A DNA stretch of 64,000 nt. Source: Pararhizobium capsulatum DSM 1112. Its GTDB lineage: Bacteria; Pseudomonadota; Alphaproteobacteria; Rhizobiales; Rhizobiaceae. The DNA lies in the NCBI RefSeq assembly GCF_030814475.1, contig NZ_JAUSVF010000002.1, forward strand, positions 372,001-436,000. Direction: 5' to 3'. The position numbers and the translations under genes are program-made. The notes below the pieces were generated by a model. That model searched no databases. It saw nothing but the letters and a program-made list of their open reading frames with translations, and had not been told where the DNA came from. Below, piece after piece: positions 46,475 through 54,509 of the stretch (the stretch's first letter is position 1; each line of letters opens with the position of its first letter).

Positions 46475-47401
46475 ATGACCCAATCGTCTGTAAAATCAAC
46501 TTCCGCGCTATCCTTGGCAGATCTGCCAGGACCGGACGCGCCTATTCGCCGATTGCGCCACCCTGGGCGCTGGCTCAGCGGCATCGCCGTCATTCTACTG
46601 CTTGCCGTAATCGGTCGCGCCTTTGCAGTCGGGCAAATCCAATGGCCCGTGGTCGGAGAGTTCCTGACAGCCGGTGTCATCATCACCGGTTTTGGCTGGA
46701 CCCTTTTGATCTCGGCCTGCGCTCTGGTACTCGGCGTCGCGCTCGGCTTTGGTTTCGGCATCATGCGCCATTCGCAAAACCCGATCCTGCGTTTCGCTGC
46801 CTGGCTTTATGTCTGGATATTCCGCGGCACCCCGGTTCTGCTGCAGCTTCTTATCTGGTTCAACATCGCGCTTGTCTTTCCACGACTCTACATTCCGGGC
46901 CTTGTCGATGAGCGCATGGTCGATGTGGTGACGCCCTTCGTCGCGGCCGTTCTCGGCCTCGGCGTCAACGAGGGTTCCTATCTGACGGAAGTGGTGCGCG
47001 GTGGCATCGGCTCCGTCGACCATGGCCAAAAGGAAGCGGCTCATACGCTCGGTATGACGCCCGGCCAGACAATGCGTCGTATCATCCTGCCGCAGACCTT
47101 GCGGCTGATCCTGCCCGTTCTGGGCAATAGCGCCATCGGGATGCTGAAATTCTCTTCGCTCGCCGCAACAATCGCCATGGGCGAAATGCTGAACGCAGCT
47201 CAGCGGATTTACTTCATCAACGGCGCCGTCATTGAGCTGCTGTTCGTCTGCGCTGCCTGGTATCTGGCGGGGACGACCGTGCTCTCCATCGGCCAATATT
47301 ATCTTGAACGTTATTTTGGCCGTGACGCCGCGGCTGCCACCGGCGGCTGGCGTTGGTTCAAAGGTTGGGCGCGGCGCCCGGCTGTCGAGGGGGAAGCATG
47401 A
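46475..47401 (+). CDS. Amino-acid-type ABC transporter permease (HisM/GlnP family)
   Basis: Inner-membrane permease of about 308 aa. An N-terminal tail precedes helix 1 ([20 protein letters not shown]). Family features are [35 protein letters not shown] and the ATPase-contact loop [39 protein letters not shown]. It is the only permease of the system, so it probably works as a homodimer. The start is ATG 46475, with TTG 46466 possible; no good ribosome-binding site is seen. Its end overlaps the ATPase start (ATGA). Confidence 0.85.
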   Translation: MTQSSVKSTSALSLADLPGPDAPIRRLRHPGRWLSGIAVILLLAVIGRAFAVGQIQWPVVGEFLTAGVIITGFGWTLLISACALVLGVALGFGFGIMRHSQNPILRFAAWLYVWIFRGTPVLLQLLIWFNIALVFPRLYIPGLVDERMVDVVTPFVAAVLGLGVNEGSYLTEVVRGGIGSVDHGQKEAAHTLGMTPGQTMRRIILPQTLRLILPVLGNSAIGMLKFSSLAATIAMGEMLNAAQRIYFINGAVIELLFVCAAWYLAGTTVLSIGQYYLERYFGRDAAAATGGWRWFKGWARRPAVEGEA

Positions 47402-48162
47402 GTCTCGCGGTCAAGGCGGTCGGAATCCGCAAGAGTTTTGGCAGTCACGAGGTCCTGAAAGGCCTCGATTTGGAAGTCGCCTATGGCGAAGTGCTGTGCA
47501 TCCTTGGCCCTTCGGGCAGCGGCAAGAGTACCTTCCTGCGCTGCATCAACCATCTGGAAACGCCCAACAGCGGTTATGTCTGGGTCGACGGCGCCATCAT
47601 GGGCTACGAGCTTAATCGCGGCGCCCTGCAGGAACTGCCGATCAAGCGGCTGCGCGCCCAGCAGAGCCACCTCGGCATCGTGTTCCAGCATTTCAACCTG
47701 TTCGCCCATCGTACTGTGCTTGGCAATGTCATCGAGGGTCCAATGGTCGTGCGTGGTCTGCGCCGCGCCGAAGCAGAAGCTCGCGCCATGGATCTGTTGG
47801 AACAAGTCGGAATGGCCGGCAAAGCGTTGAGCTATCCCTCGCAGCTTTCCGGCGGCCAGAAGCAGCGCGTGGCGATCGCCCGATCGCTGGCGATGGAACC
47901 GCGCGTGATGCTGTTTGACGAACCGACATCAGCGCTCGACCCTGAACTGGTCGGCGAGGTGCTGGAAGTCATGCGCAATCTGGCGCGCGGTGGCACCACC
48001 ATGATCGTCGTCACCCATGAAATCGGCTTTGCCCGTGAGGTGGCCGACCGCGTTGTGGTGATGATCGATGGAGAAATTCGCGAAACAGGTGCGCCGGGAC
48101 AAGTCCTCAGCAATCCCGACGACCCGCGTGTGCGCACATTCCTCAGCCGCGTACTGGCCTGA
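47398..48162 (+). CDS. Amino-acid-type ABC transporter ATPase (GlnQ family)
   Basis: Cytoplasmic ATPase of 254 aa. Complete motifs: Walker [11 protein letters not shown]-loop [13 protein letters not shown], signature [17 protein letters not shown], Walker [17 protein letters not shown] and the H-loop [17 protein letters not shown]. The length and the MNH-like ends match the polar amino acid subfamily. The start overlaps the permease stop by four bases, and the receptor gene follows 33 bp later. Confidence 0.9.
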   Translation: MSLAVKAVGIRKSFGSHEVLKGLDLEVAYGEVLCILGPSGSGKSTFLRCINHLETPNSGYVWVDGAIMGYELNRGALQELPIKRLRAQQSHLGIVFQHFNLFAHRTVLGNVIEGPMVVRGLRRAEAEARAMDLLEQVGMAGKALSYPSQLSGGQKQRVAIARSLAMEPRVMLFDEPTSALDPELVGEVLEVMRNLARGGTTMIVVTHEIGFAREVADRVVVMIDGEIRETGAPGQVLSNPDDPRVRTFLSRVLA

Positions 48163-48195
48163 GGTTCACACCTTCAAAATGGGAGAACGAAGAGA

Positions 48196-49056
48196 ATGAA
48201 ACGACTACTGCCAATGCTACTGGGACTGGTATCCACAACCTTAGTCGGCCTCGCTGCATGCGGCGCGGCTCACGCCGCCGACCAAAAACTGGTCGTCGCC
48301 CTGCCCGAAGCCGTGCGAACCGCCGGCAAGCTGAACGTGACGATCAGCCTTGCCTATCCGCCAATGGAATATAACGATGCCGGCTCCACAGAACTCAAGG
48401 GCTTCGACATCGATCTCGCCAAGGCCATTGCCGAACGTCTCGGCCTTTCGCCAGAATTCCAGAATGTCGAATTCCCGCAGCTGATCCCCCAGGTCGTTAC
48501 CGGCCGGTCCGATCTGATCATGACAGCCTTCTCCGACAAGGTCGAGCGCCAGACGCAGCTCGATTTCATCGACTACTTCCAGACGGGCAATGTTTTGTAT
48601 TCAACTGTCGACCACCAGAGCGAGATCAAGACCGAGGCTGACCTCTGCGGCAAGACCGTGGCAGTGGCGACGGGTACAAGCTGGGTCACCTGGACGGAGG
48701 AGCTCGGCAAGGCCAAGTGCGCAGAAGACAAACTTATTACCGTCATCCAGATCCCGACCCAGGCCGAGCATATCATGCAAATTCGCCAGGGCCGCGCGCA
48801 GGCTTCGGTGATTGGACTGGAAGGGCTTCTGGACCTGATGAAGCACGAGCCTGGTAAATTCTACCAGATCGGCGAAGTCGGAGACGTCAACCACTACGGC
48901 ATCGCTTTTGCCAAATCGAACAGCCAGTTGCGTGACGCCGTATTGGGCGCGCTCGACGCTCTGAAGGCCGATGGCACCTATACACAAATCCTCGACCGCT
49001 ACGGCTTGAATCAAGCAGGCGTGAAGGAGTTCAAGGTAAACGGAACCACGAAGTAA
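48196..49056 (+). CDS. Amino-acid-type substrate-binding protein (family 3)
   Basis: Extracytoplasmic receptor of 286 aa. The N-terminal hydrophobic segment ends in GLAACGAAHAADQ: LAAC is a possible lipobox, while AHA-AD is a possible signal peptidase I site, so it may be a lipoprotein or a soluble periplasmic protein. Family-3 motifs are YPPMEYNDAGSTELKGFDIDLAKAIAERLGL, VEFPQLIPQVVTGRSDLIM, ADLCGKTVAVATGTSW and YGIAFAKSNSQLRDAVLGALDALKADGTYTQILDRYGL. The ligand is unknown. The downstream kinase suggests it carries a sugar-like hydroxyl as well as an amino-acid-like part. Confidence 0.86.
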   Translation: MKRLLPMLLGLVSTTLVGLAACGAAHAADQKLVVALPEAVRTAGKLNVTISLAYPPMEYNDAGSTELKGFDIDLAKAIAERLGLSPEFQNVEFPQLIPQVVTGRSDLIMTAFSDKVERQTQLDFIDYFQTGNVLYSTVDHQSEIKTEADLCGKTVAVATGTSWVTWTEELGKAKCAEDKLITVIQIPTQAEHIMQIRQGRAQASVIGLEGLLDLMKHEPGKFYQIGEVGDVNHYGIAFAKSNSQLRDAVLGALDALKADGTYTQILDRYGLNQAGVKEFKVNGTTK

Positions 49057-49077
49057 ACGACCCATCTGGAGCCGATC

Positions 49078-49863
49078 TTGACCCACCCTTCCATACCAGA
49101 CACCCCCATCGCAACGGGCGAAAGCTCCGATGACAGACTGTCCCGGTTGAGGCTCGATCTTTATTCGAGCGAGCAGCTTTACCGGCAGCTTTATCGGGCA
49201 TTGCGCGCAGCCATTCTCAGCGGCGATTTTTCCGAAGGGGAGGCCATCCCCTCGGAAAACCAGTTGCGCGATCAGTTCGGCATCGCCCGAACGACAGTGC
49301 GCAACGCGATGGCGCTTCTGGTGTCGGAAGGGTTGGTCCAGCAGGTTCGCGGGCGAGGGACGATCGTTTCGCATCGGCCGATCAGCCACAATATCTGGAA
49401 TTTTGGCAGCTTTACCGAACTGGCGCGCCGGCAAGGTCAGCGGCCAGTGACGCGCGTGCTGGAACATCGGGTGGAAAACGGCGAGCTGCTGCTGGTGCGT
49501 GCTCGCGGCCTTGCTAATGGTGAAACGGTGAACTGGCTGAACGTCGATACGTCGCAGCTGGACCTTACCCTCTATCCGGGCATCGACCGAAACGACTTCG
49601 CGGCGCAATCGCTCTATGAGGTATTGCGCCGCGATTATGATCGCCATCCCCTACGCTCGGAACTGCTGCTAACTGTCGTGCCGCCGTCCGATCGTCTGCG
49701 GGAGGTCTTTGCCCCGGCGCTGGATGTGCCGGGCTATCTTTGCGCCAGCGGGGATGTACTCGACGCCGACGACCGGTTGGTGGAGCGAACGTCGATTGTC
49801 TACTCGCCGGCGGTCCAGATGAAATTCGCTACCCGCTGGGGGCGTGATACCGCGCCGGCTTGA
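49078..49863 (+). CDS. GntR-family regulator, HutC/UTRA subfamily
   Basis: Regulator of 261 aa encoded inside the operon it probably controls. The winged helix is YRQLYRALRAAILSGDFSEGEAIPSENQLRDQFGIARTTVRNAMALL followed by GLVQQVRGRGTIV. The UTRA ligand domain follows (VENGELLLVRARGLANGETVNWLNVD, SLYEVLRRDYD, LERTSIVYSP-like VERTSIVYSP). The start codon is TTG 49078 with TGGAG upstream. HutC-type regulators such as FrlR bind sugar-phosphate or amino-acid-derived inducers; here the inducer may be the product of the PfkB kinase. Confidence 0.84.
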   Translation: MTHPSIPDTPIATGESSDDRLSRLRLDLYSSEQLYRQLYRALRAAILSGDFSEGEAIPSENQLRDQFGIARTTVRNAMALLVSEGLVQQVRGRGTIVSHRPISHNIWNFGSFTELARRQGQRPVTRVLEHRVENGELLLVRARGLANGETVNWLNVDTSQLDLTLYPGIDRNDFAAQSLYEVLRRDYDRHPLRSELLLTVVPPSDRLREVFAPALDVPGYLCASGDVLDADDRLVERTSIVYSPAVQMKFATRWGRDTAPA

Positions 49864-49889
49864 TAGTCGCGCGACGCAGGAGAAGAACT

Positions 49890-50630
49890 ATGAGCCGTTT
49901 CGGCGAGACATTTATTAACCCAAAACCCATTCTCGGCATGTTGCATCTGGCTGGAGAAAGCCCCGCGGCGAAGCTCGACCAGGCCGAGGAAGAAGCCCGC
50001 ATCATGGCCGGCGAAGGGATCGACGGTCTTGTCGTCGAGAACTATTTCGGTGATGCCGAGGATGTTGAACGGGTGCTGGAGCGGTTGTGCGGCCTTGATC
50101 TGGGAACGCGCATCGGCATCAATGTGCTGCGGGACAACGTATGCGCCTTTAAGCTCGCCAAACTTTATCCGGTCTCCTTCATCCAGGTCGATTCCGTCGC
50201 CGGCCATCTCCCGCTGGAACAGGATGCGCCTTTTGCGGCCGATCTTGCCGCGCACCGCGAAAGCGTTCCGGCGCTGTTGCTCGGTGGTGTGCGGTTCAAA
50301 TACCAGCCGATCCTGTCGGGCCGACCCGAGGACGAGGACGTGCGCATCGGCGCATCCCGCTGTGATGGTCTTGTTGTGACCTCGGACGCCACCGGCCAGC
50401 CGACCGACATGGACAAGGTGGCACGTTTCCGCACGGCTACAGGCGGAACAGTGCCGCTGCTGATCGGAGCCGGCTTGACTGAAACCAATGCCGCGGAACA
50501 ATTGGCGCATGCCGACGGCGCCGTCGTCGGTAGCTGGTTCAAGCACGACCACAGGGATACTGGCCGCGTCGAGGCGGCCCATGTCGCCCGTCTGATGCGG
50601 GCCGTGCGCGCAGCAAGGCACGCCGCATGA
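49890..50630 (+). CDS. BtpA/SgcQ-family TIM-barrel protein
   Basis: Protein of 246 aa beginning MSRFGETF, with CAGGAGAAGAAC upstream of ATG 49890. It has the BtpA/SgcQ pattern: KPILGMLHLAGESP, EGIDGLVVENYFGDAEDVE, RIGINVLRDNV, FIQVDSVAGHLP and the C-terminal GLTETNAAEQLAHADGAVVGSWFKHD, a phosphate-binding-like glycine loop. The family is poorly characterised; members occur with sugar operons (SgcQ) and photosystem I biogenesis (BtpA). In this operon, next to a PfkB kinase, it may be a lyase or aldolase acting on a phosphorylated intermediate; that is inference. It overlaps the next gene by four bases. Confidence 0.78.
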   Translation: MSRFGETFINPKPILGMLHLAGESPAAKLDQAEEEARIMAGEGIDGLVVENYFGDAEDVERVLERLCGLDLGTRIGINVLRDNVCAFKLAKLYPVSFIQVDSVAGHLPLEQDAPFAADLAAHRESVPALLLGGVRFKYQPILSGRPEDEDVRIGASRCDGLVVTSDATGQPTDMDKVARFRTATGGTVPLLIGAGLTETNAAEQLAHADGAVVGSWFKHDHRDTGRVEAAHVARLMRAVRAARHAA

Positions 50631-51139
50631 ACGCCCCGGATGTCATTGTTGCCCGTCCGGTGACGCCGGACAATTTTGCACGCTTCGGCACGGTCTACGA
50701 TCTCACCAATGATACCGATCCCAAGGCTATCTGGACCGCAGGTGAGGGCTGGAGCGACGGTTTTACCAGGATGCCCCTGATCGAGGGTTCCGGCCATCTT
50801 GGCGTAACACGCACCGCCGCCGCTCCGTGGCTCTGCGCGGCAATGGAACGGCATCCGGGGACCGAAGAAGCGATCTTCTGTGCGGCACAGCCGATCATTC
50901 TTGCTGTTGCCCCCGCATCAGACGCCAATGCGGCCAATCGGGAAGATATTGAAGCCTTCGTGATTGAACCGGGTCAAGCTGTCGTGATGCGCCGCGGCGT
51001 TTGGCACGATGCCTGCCGGGGTGCGTCCGGTCCTGCGGCCTACTACTGGATGGCCATTTGCGGACTTGGCGAAAGCCCCTGGGTTCCCGTTGCAGGGGGC
51101 CCAAGACTGGTGCAAGCAGATCCGGAGGAAAACACATGA
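50627..51139 (+). CDS. Ureidoglycolate lyase (AllA)-like protein
   Basis: Cupin-fold protein of 170 aa. AllA-family traits are VTPDNFARFGTVYDL near the start, the central MERHPGTEEAIFC, IILAVAPASD, and the C-terminal FVIEPGQAVVMRRGVWHDA. True AllA cleaves ureidoglycolate to glyoxylate and urea, but no allantoin pathway gene is nearby, so this may act on another small hydroxy-acid conjugate. ATG 50627 overlaps the upstream stop, and the downstream kinase gene overlaps its stop. This tight coupling indicates one pathway. Confidence 0.72.
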   Translation: MNAPDVIVARPVTPDNFARFGTVYDLTNDTDPKAIWTAGEGWSDGFTRMPLIEGSGHLGVTRTAAAPWLCAAMERHPGTEEAIFCAAQPIILAVAPASDANAANREDIEAFVIEPGQAVVMRRGVWHDACRGASGPAAYYWMAICGLGESPWVPVAGGPRLVQADPEENT

Positions 51140-52068
51140 CCGCCTTTTTCATCGGTGACGTGGCGATTGACGAGTATTATACCGCCGATCGTTGGCCCGG
51201 CCGCGCCGACAAGGGCCGGGTCACCGAACTGCCTGCCGAAATCGGCGGCTCAATCGCCAATGCCGCCGTCGTCCATGCAAGGCTTGGCGGCGAGACGCAG
51301 TTCATCTCGCTGCTGAACTCCAGCCCGCTGTCGCAGAGGCTGATTGCCGACTTGCGGGAGAACCGCGTCCGCGTCGATCATATGCTGACAGATCCCGCCA
51401 TTCCGGAATCACGCAATCTTATCTTTCTCGTCGACGGCGAGCATATCGTGCTGACCGTCGAAATGGGCGAGCAGCCGATGTGGCTCACATCGGAGAGCCT
51501 GAAAGCGTTGCGTCGGCCCGGCTTTCTCTACACGACGCTTTACCGCGTTCGCCGGCTGCACGCCCGGACAGAGGATGGCGTCCTGAAGCAAGCCGCCCTT
51601 CTTGCCGATCTCCGTCAACATGAGCGCCGTTCCATCTTCGATCTCGACGTCGGCGGCTGCGCGCCCGAAGACATGCCCTATCTCACAGGCGCCGCTGTCG
51701 TCATCTTCAATCAGGTCGGCTTCCGCGCCGCCTTCGGCCATGATGACATCACCCGCATCGGCCCCTGGACGCGGGATTATCAGATAGGATGGGTGGTGCG
51801 CACACTCGCCGCCAACGGCGCTGAGGCCTGCAACGGCGACACGGTCCTGCGCACGGCCGGATTTCCTGTGGATGTCATCGACGTCACCGGTGCCGGGGAC
51901 ACGTTCGGTGGCTCGTTGACCTGGTGCCTTTCGCAAGGCCAGAACTTTAACGAAGCACTGGACTTCTCCGTCGCAGCGGCATCCCGTTCGGTGACCATCC
52001 ATGGACCGCGCGGCGGCAAGGCAAGCGCCGACGAAATCCGCCGCTGGCGTGAAAAAGGACACCAGTAA
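51136..52068 (+). CDS. PfkB-family carbohydrate kinase
   Basis: Ribokinase-superfamily kinase of 310 aa. The N-terminus MTAFFIGDVAIDEYYTADRWPG and the glycine motif EIGGSIANAAVVHARLGGETQFISLL are family typical. The anion-hole and catalytic aspartate are in DVTGAGDTFGGSLTWCLSQG, followed by AVAAASRSVTIHGPRGG-like SVAAASRSVTIHGPRGG. ATG 51136 follows GGAGGAAAAC and overlaps the AllA-like stop. Substrates of PfkB kinases include ribose, fructose derivatives and glycated amino acids (FrlD). With an amino-acid-type importer and a HutC-type regulator, as in fructoselysine operons, a sugar-amino-acid conjugate is a reasonable hypothesis. Confidence 0.83.
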   Translation: MTAFFIGDVAIDEYYTADRWPGRADKGRVTELPAEIGGSIANAAVVHARLGGETQFISLLNSSPLSQRLIADLRENRVRVDHMLTDPAIPESRNLIFLVDGEHIVLTVEMGEQPMWLTSESLKALRRPGFLYTTLYRVRRLHARTEDGVLKQAALLADLRQHERRSIFDLDVGGCAPEDMPYLTGAAVVIFNQVGFRAAFGHDDITRIGPWTRDYQIGWVVRTLAANGAEACNGDTVLRTAGFPVDVIDVTGAGDTFGGSLTWCLSQGQNFNEALDFSVAAASRSVTIHGPRGGKASADEIRRWREKGHQ

Positions 52069-52265
52069 CGCGATCCGGCGCAGTGATGTGTGGATGGCGC
52101 CCGCTTGGCGCGGTGGTTTCGGGCGATGTTTGAGCGTGGCGGGTCGATTACATGACCAGCGTCGCTTCGTTGCCGATGGAAAAAGGGCGGAGAACTCGGT
52201 ATCATTTGCCGCCAAGATCCGGAAATTCTTCAATCTTCACGCCTCCTAACATGCAGGGAGCTTTC

Positions 52266-52721
52266 ATGAGCCAGCAACGTGCCGACACCACGATCATTTC
52301 TGCATGTCATGGGGCGATGATCAGTCATCCCGTCCGGCGCGTCGCTCTTCTCCTGGTCTGCACACCCTATCTGCTGAGCGGCATTCACAAGCTCATGGAC
52401 TTCGACGCCGGCATTGCCGAAATGAGCCGGAACGGTCTCCTGCCTGCGGCGCCCTATGCCGCAGCGACGATCCTCCTGCAGCTTGGCTGCTGCGCCATGA
52501 TCCTCACCGGCTTTTGCCGTTGGCTGGGCGCCCTGGTTCTGGCCGCTTTCACCCTCGCGGCCTCCGTCATCGCCAATGCCTTCTGGCAAACGACGCCACA
52601 AATGTATGAGACCATGCGTGCCGATTTCGCCGACCATCTGGCGCTGGTGGGCGGGCTCCTGCTGATCGCATGGTACGGACTTCACAAATATAAGAACCGT
52701 GGCGAAGACGACTGGAAATAG
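52266..52721 (+). CDS. DoxX-family membrane protein
   Basis: Small integral membrane protein of 151 aa with four predicted helices: VALLLVCTPYLLSGIHKL, AATILLQLGCCAMILTGF, LGALVLAAFTLAASVIA and HLALVGGLLLIAWYGL. The pattern PYLLSGIHKLMDFDAGIAEM is typical of the DoxX family. AGGGAG lies upstream of ATG 52266. It starts about 200 bp after the kinase gene, so it may be a separate unit. DoxX proteins are linked to thiosulfate or redox stress, but a specific role cannot be read here. Confidence 0.72.
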   Translation: MSQQRADTTIISACHGAMISHPVRRVALLLVCTPYLLSGIHKLMDFDAGIAEMSRNGLLPAAPYAAATILLQLGCCAMILTGFCRWLGALVLAAFTLAASVIANAFWQTTPQMYETMRADFADHLALVGGLLLIAWYGLHKYKNRGEDDWK

Positions 52722-52955
52722 TTCCGCGGCAAGCTGTTGCAAAATGTCCTGGCGACCGATGGGGGACCGTGCCTCTTCGGGCTGCGGTGCAACGCGGTAT
52801 AAATTGAGCACACCCGGCGATCGATCGCCATCCGGGAAGGGAGAGGGTGGTAACGCCTGCCAGAACGGTAGCGACCTAGCAGGCTGTTGAAAAAGTCCCT
52901 GGCGTGAAGACTTTGGTCGTGATTCATTGGCTTTGTCGAGATTCGGAGTTGATGG

Positions 52956-54047
52956 ATGCGCGGCAGCGATGTGAGGAGCGGTCAACTTTTCAGTTATGTC
53001 GATCTTGAGGATCGTGTTCGTCGGGATCATCCGCTGCGGGCCATTCGTCAGATCGTGAACGACGCGCTCGTTTTGTTGGAACGGGAGTTTGCAGGGCTCT
53101 ATTCACCGATCGGGCGGCCATCGATCGCGCCTGAGAAGCTTCTGCGCGCCATGCTTTTGCAAGCCTTCTATTCGATCCGTTCTGAGCGGCTTTTGATGGA
53201 GCGACTGGAATACGATCTTCTGTTCCGCTGGTTCGTGGACATTGGCATTGACGATCCAGCCTGGGACCATTCGGTGTTTTCGAAGAACCGCGACCGGTTG
53301 CTAGAAGGAGACATCGCCGCGAAGTTCCTGGGTGCGATCCTTTCGCAGCCCAAGGTAAAGCGGCTGTTGTCAACGGACCACTTCTCTGTGGATGGCACGC
53401 TGATCGAAGCCTGGGCGTCGATGAAGAGCTTCAAGCCGAAGGACGGCTCGGGCGAGCCACCATCGGATGACGGCGGTCGGAATGTGGAAGCAGACTTTCA
53501 TGGCGAAAGGCGTTCCAACGAGACGCATGCTTCAACGACCGATCCGGATGCAAGACTTTATAGAAAGGGAAAAGGCAAGGAGGCCAAGCTGTGCTTCATG
53601 GGGCACGGGCTGATGGAAAACCGCCATGGCCTGCTGGTCGATGCCTACCTGACGGAGGCCAGCGGATATGCCGAACGGGTAGCGGCGCTGCACATGATCG
53701 AGCCCTTCGCTGGGCGGACACAAGCGACTACCCTGGGTGCCGACAAGGCCTATGACACAAAGGACTTCGTCAAAGATTTGCGGTCGATGAAGGTGACGCC
53801 CCATGTGGCGCAGAACGTCAATGGTCGCCGCTCCGCCATTGACGGGCGCACGACGCGCCATTCCGGCTATGGGGTCAGCTTGCGTATCCGCAAGCGCATC
53901 GAGGAGGCGTTCGGCTGGATCAAGACTGTCGCGGGGCAGGACAAGACGAAGTTCCGTGGTCGCGACCGCGTCGGATGGGCCTTCACCTTCGCGGCTGCCG
54001 CCTATGATCTGGTGCGGTTACCGAAACTGATGGCGGTGTCGTCATGA
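52956..54047 (+). CDS. IS5-family transposase
   Basis: DDE transposase of 363 aa. The N-terminal domain has VDLEDRVRRDHPLRAIRQIV and GRPSIAPEKLLRAMLLQAFYSIRSER, widely shared by IS5-family elements. Catalytic residues are Asp146 (VDGTLIEAW), Asp263 (GADKAYDT) and Glu316 in RKRIEEAFGWIK, the last part of the family's Y-R-E-K region. The frame is uninterrupted. Its TGA overlaps the ATG of the passenger gene (ATGA). Confidence 0.92.
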   Translation: MRGSDVRSGQLFSYVDLEDRVRRDHPLRAIRQIVNDALVLLEREFAGLYSPIGRPSIAPEKLLRAMLLQAFYSIRSERLLMERLEYDLLFRWFVDIGIDDPAWDHSVFSKNRDRLLEGDIAAKFLGAILSQPKVKRLLSTDHFSVDGTLIEAWASMKSFKPKDGSGEPPSDDGGRNVEADFHGERRSNETHASTTDPDARLYRKGKGKEAKLCFMGHGLMENRHGLLVDAYLTEASGYAERVAALHMIEPFAGRTQATTLGADKAYDTKDFVKDLRSMKVTPHVAQNVNGRRSAIDGRTTRHSGYGVSLRIRKRIEEAFGWIKTVAGQDKTKFRGRDRVGWAFTFAAAAYDLVRLPKLMAVSS

Positions 54048-54388
54048 GCGCGGCCTCGAACTGCCGCCTGATTGGCCGCTGGCGGATCGTCGAGGCCGAT
54101 CTATGGGATCGGGATTATCTCGACCTGGTTGAACCCGCCACGATCACCATCGGAGCCAATGGACATGGAGAAATCGCCTTCGGTGCGATGCAAGCGGGCC
54201 TCCAACTCGGCTACAGCACGTCCATGGTCTCCTTCACTTGGGCCGGATGCGACGAAATGGACGAGGTCTCGGGTGACGGTCATGCCGAATTACTCGACGA
54301 TGGCGCAATCGAGATCGCGTTCGCTTATCACAATGGCGACGAGGCCATCCTGAAGGCCAAGTCAGAGACTTCTTCAACAGCCTGCTAG
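54044..54388 (+). CDS. IS passenger protein of unknown function
   Basis: A 114-aa acidic protein (starting MSAASNCRLIGRWRIVEADL) translated in overlap with the transposase stop. I associate similar proteins with this type of rhizobial IS but know no function; it may be regulatory. Its last codons run through the right terminal inverted repeat, and the final TGC (Cys) and TAG stop are formed with bases of the CTAG target duplication outside the element. The C-terminus and stop therefore depend on the insertion site. Confidence 0.65.
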   Translation: MSAASNCRLIGRWRIVEADLWDRDYLDLVEPATITIGANGHGEIAFGAMQAGLQLGYSTSMVSFTWAGCDEMDEVSGDGHAELLDDGAIEIAFAYHNGDEAILKAKSETSSTAC

Positions 54389-54490
54389 AGGATGTCCGGT
54401 TCAGATTGAACCAGACATCCTCTATATTTTTTTGTTTTCGTTTGTCTTCTTCGGGAAAACCGGTTCCCACTTTTCCCTGACAAACTCTAG
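54385..54490 (-). repeat. RIME-like intergenic palindromic repeat, copy B
   Basis: A 106-bp element bounded by CTAG at both ends. Reading leftward it has the same 39-bp core as copy A (54488-54450), an A-rich spacer and a second long palindrome (54423-54387). The IS5-family element is inserted exactly at its outer CTAG, so the CTAG at 54385 is shared by the repeat and the target duplication. Confidence 0.75.
54387..54423 (+). terminator. Long hairpin followed by T-run (second palindrome of RIME-like copy B)
   Basis: The 17-nt arms (54387-54403 and 54407-54423) pair at 16 positions with a single mismatch, around a 3-nt loop. ATATTTTTTTG follows immediately, so on the plus strand this would act as a Rho-independent terminator for transcription leaving the IS. 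Confidence 0.7.
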
Positions 54491-54509
54491 GGCTGAATGT
54501 CGGTCGGTC

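Larger units (their letters stand above)
52876..54388 (+). mobile_element. Complete IS5-family insertion sequence with CTAG target duplication
   Basis: The 1505-bp element (52880-54384) is flanked by CTAG on both sides (52876-52879 and 54385-54388), the target duplication. Terminal inverted repeats begin CAGGCTGTTGAA and match at 21 of 24 positions. It contains a DDE transposase gene and a short passenger ORF overlapping its stop. Both ends and the transposase look intact, so the element is probably active or recently inserted. Confidence 0.85.

Noticed and set aside
52722..52875. Possible IS remnant left of the IS5-family element
   Set aside because: No transposase fragment or terminal repeat could be recognised in these 150 bp.
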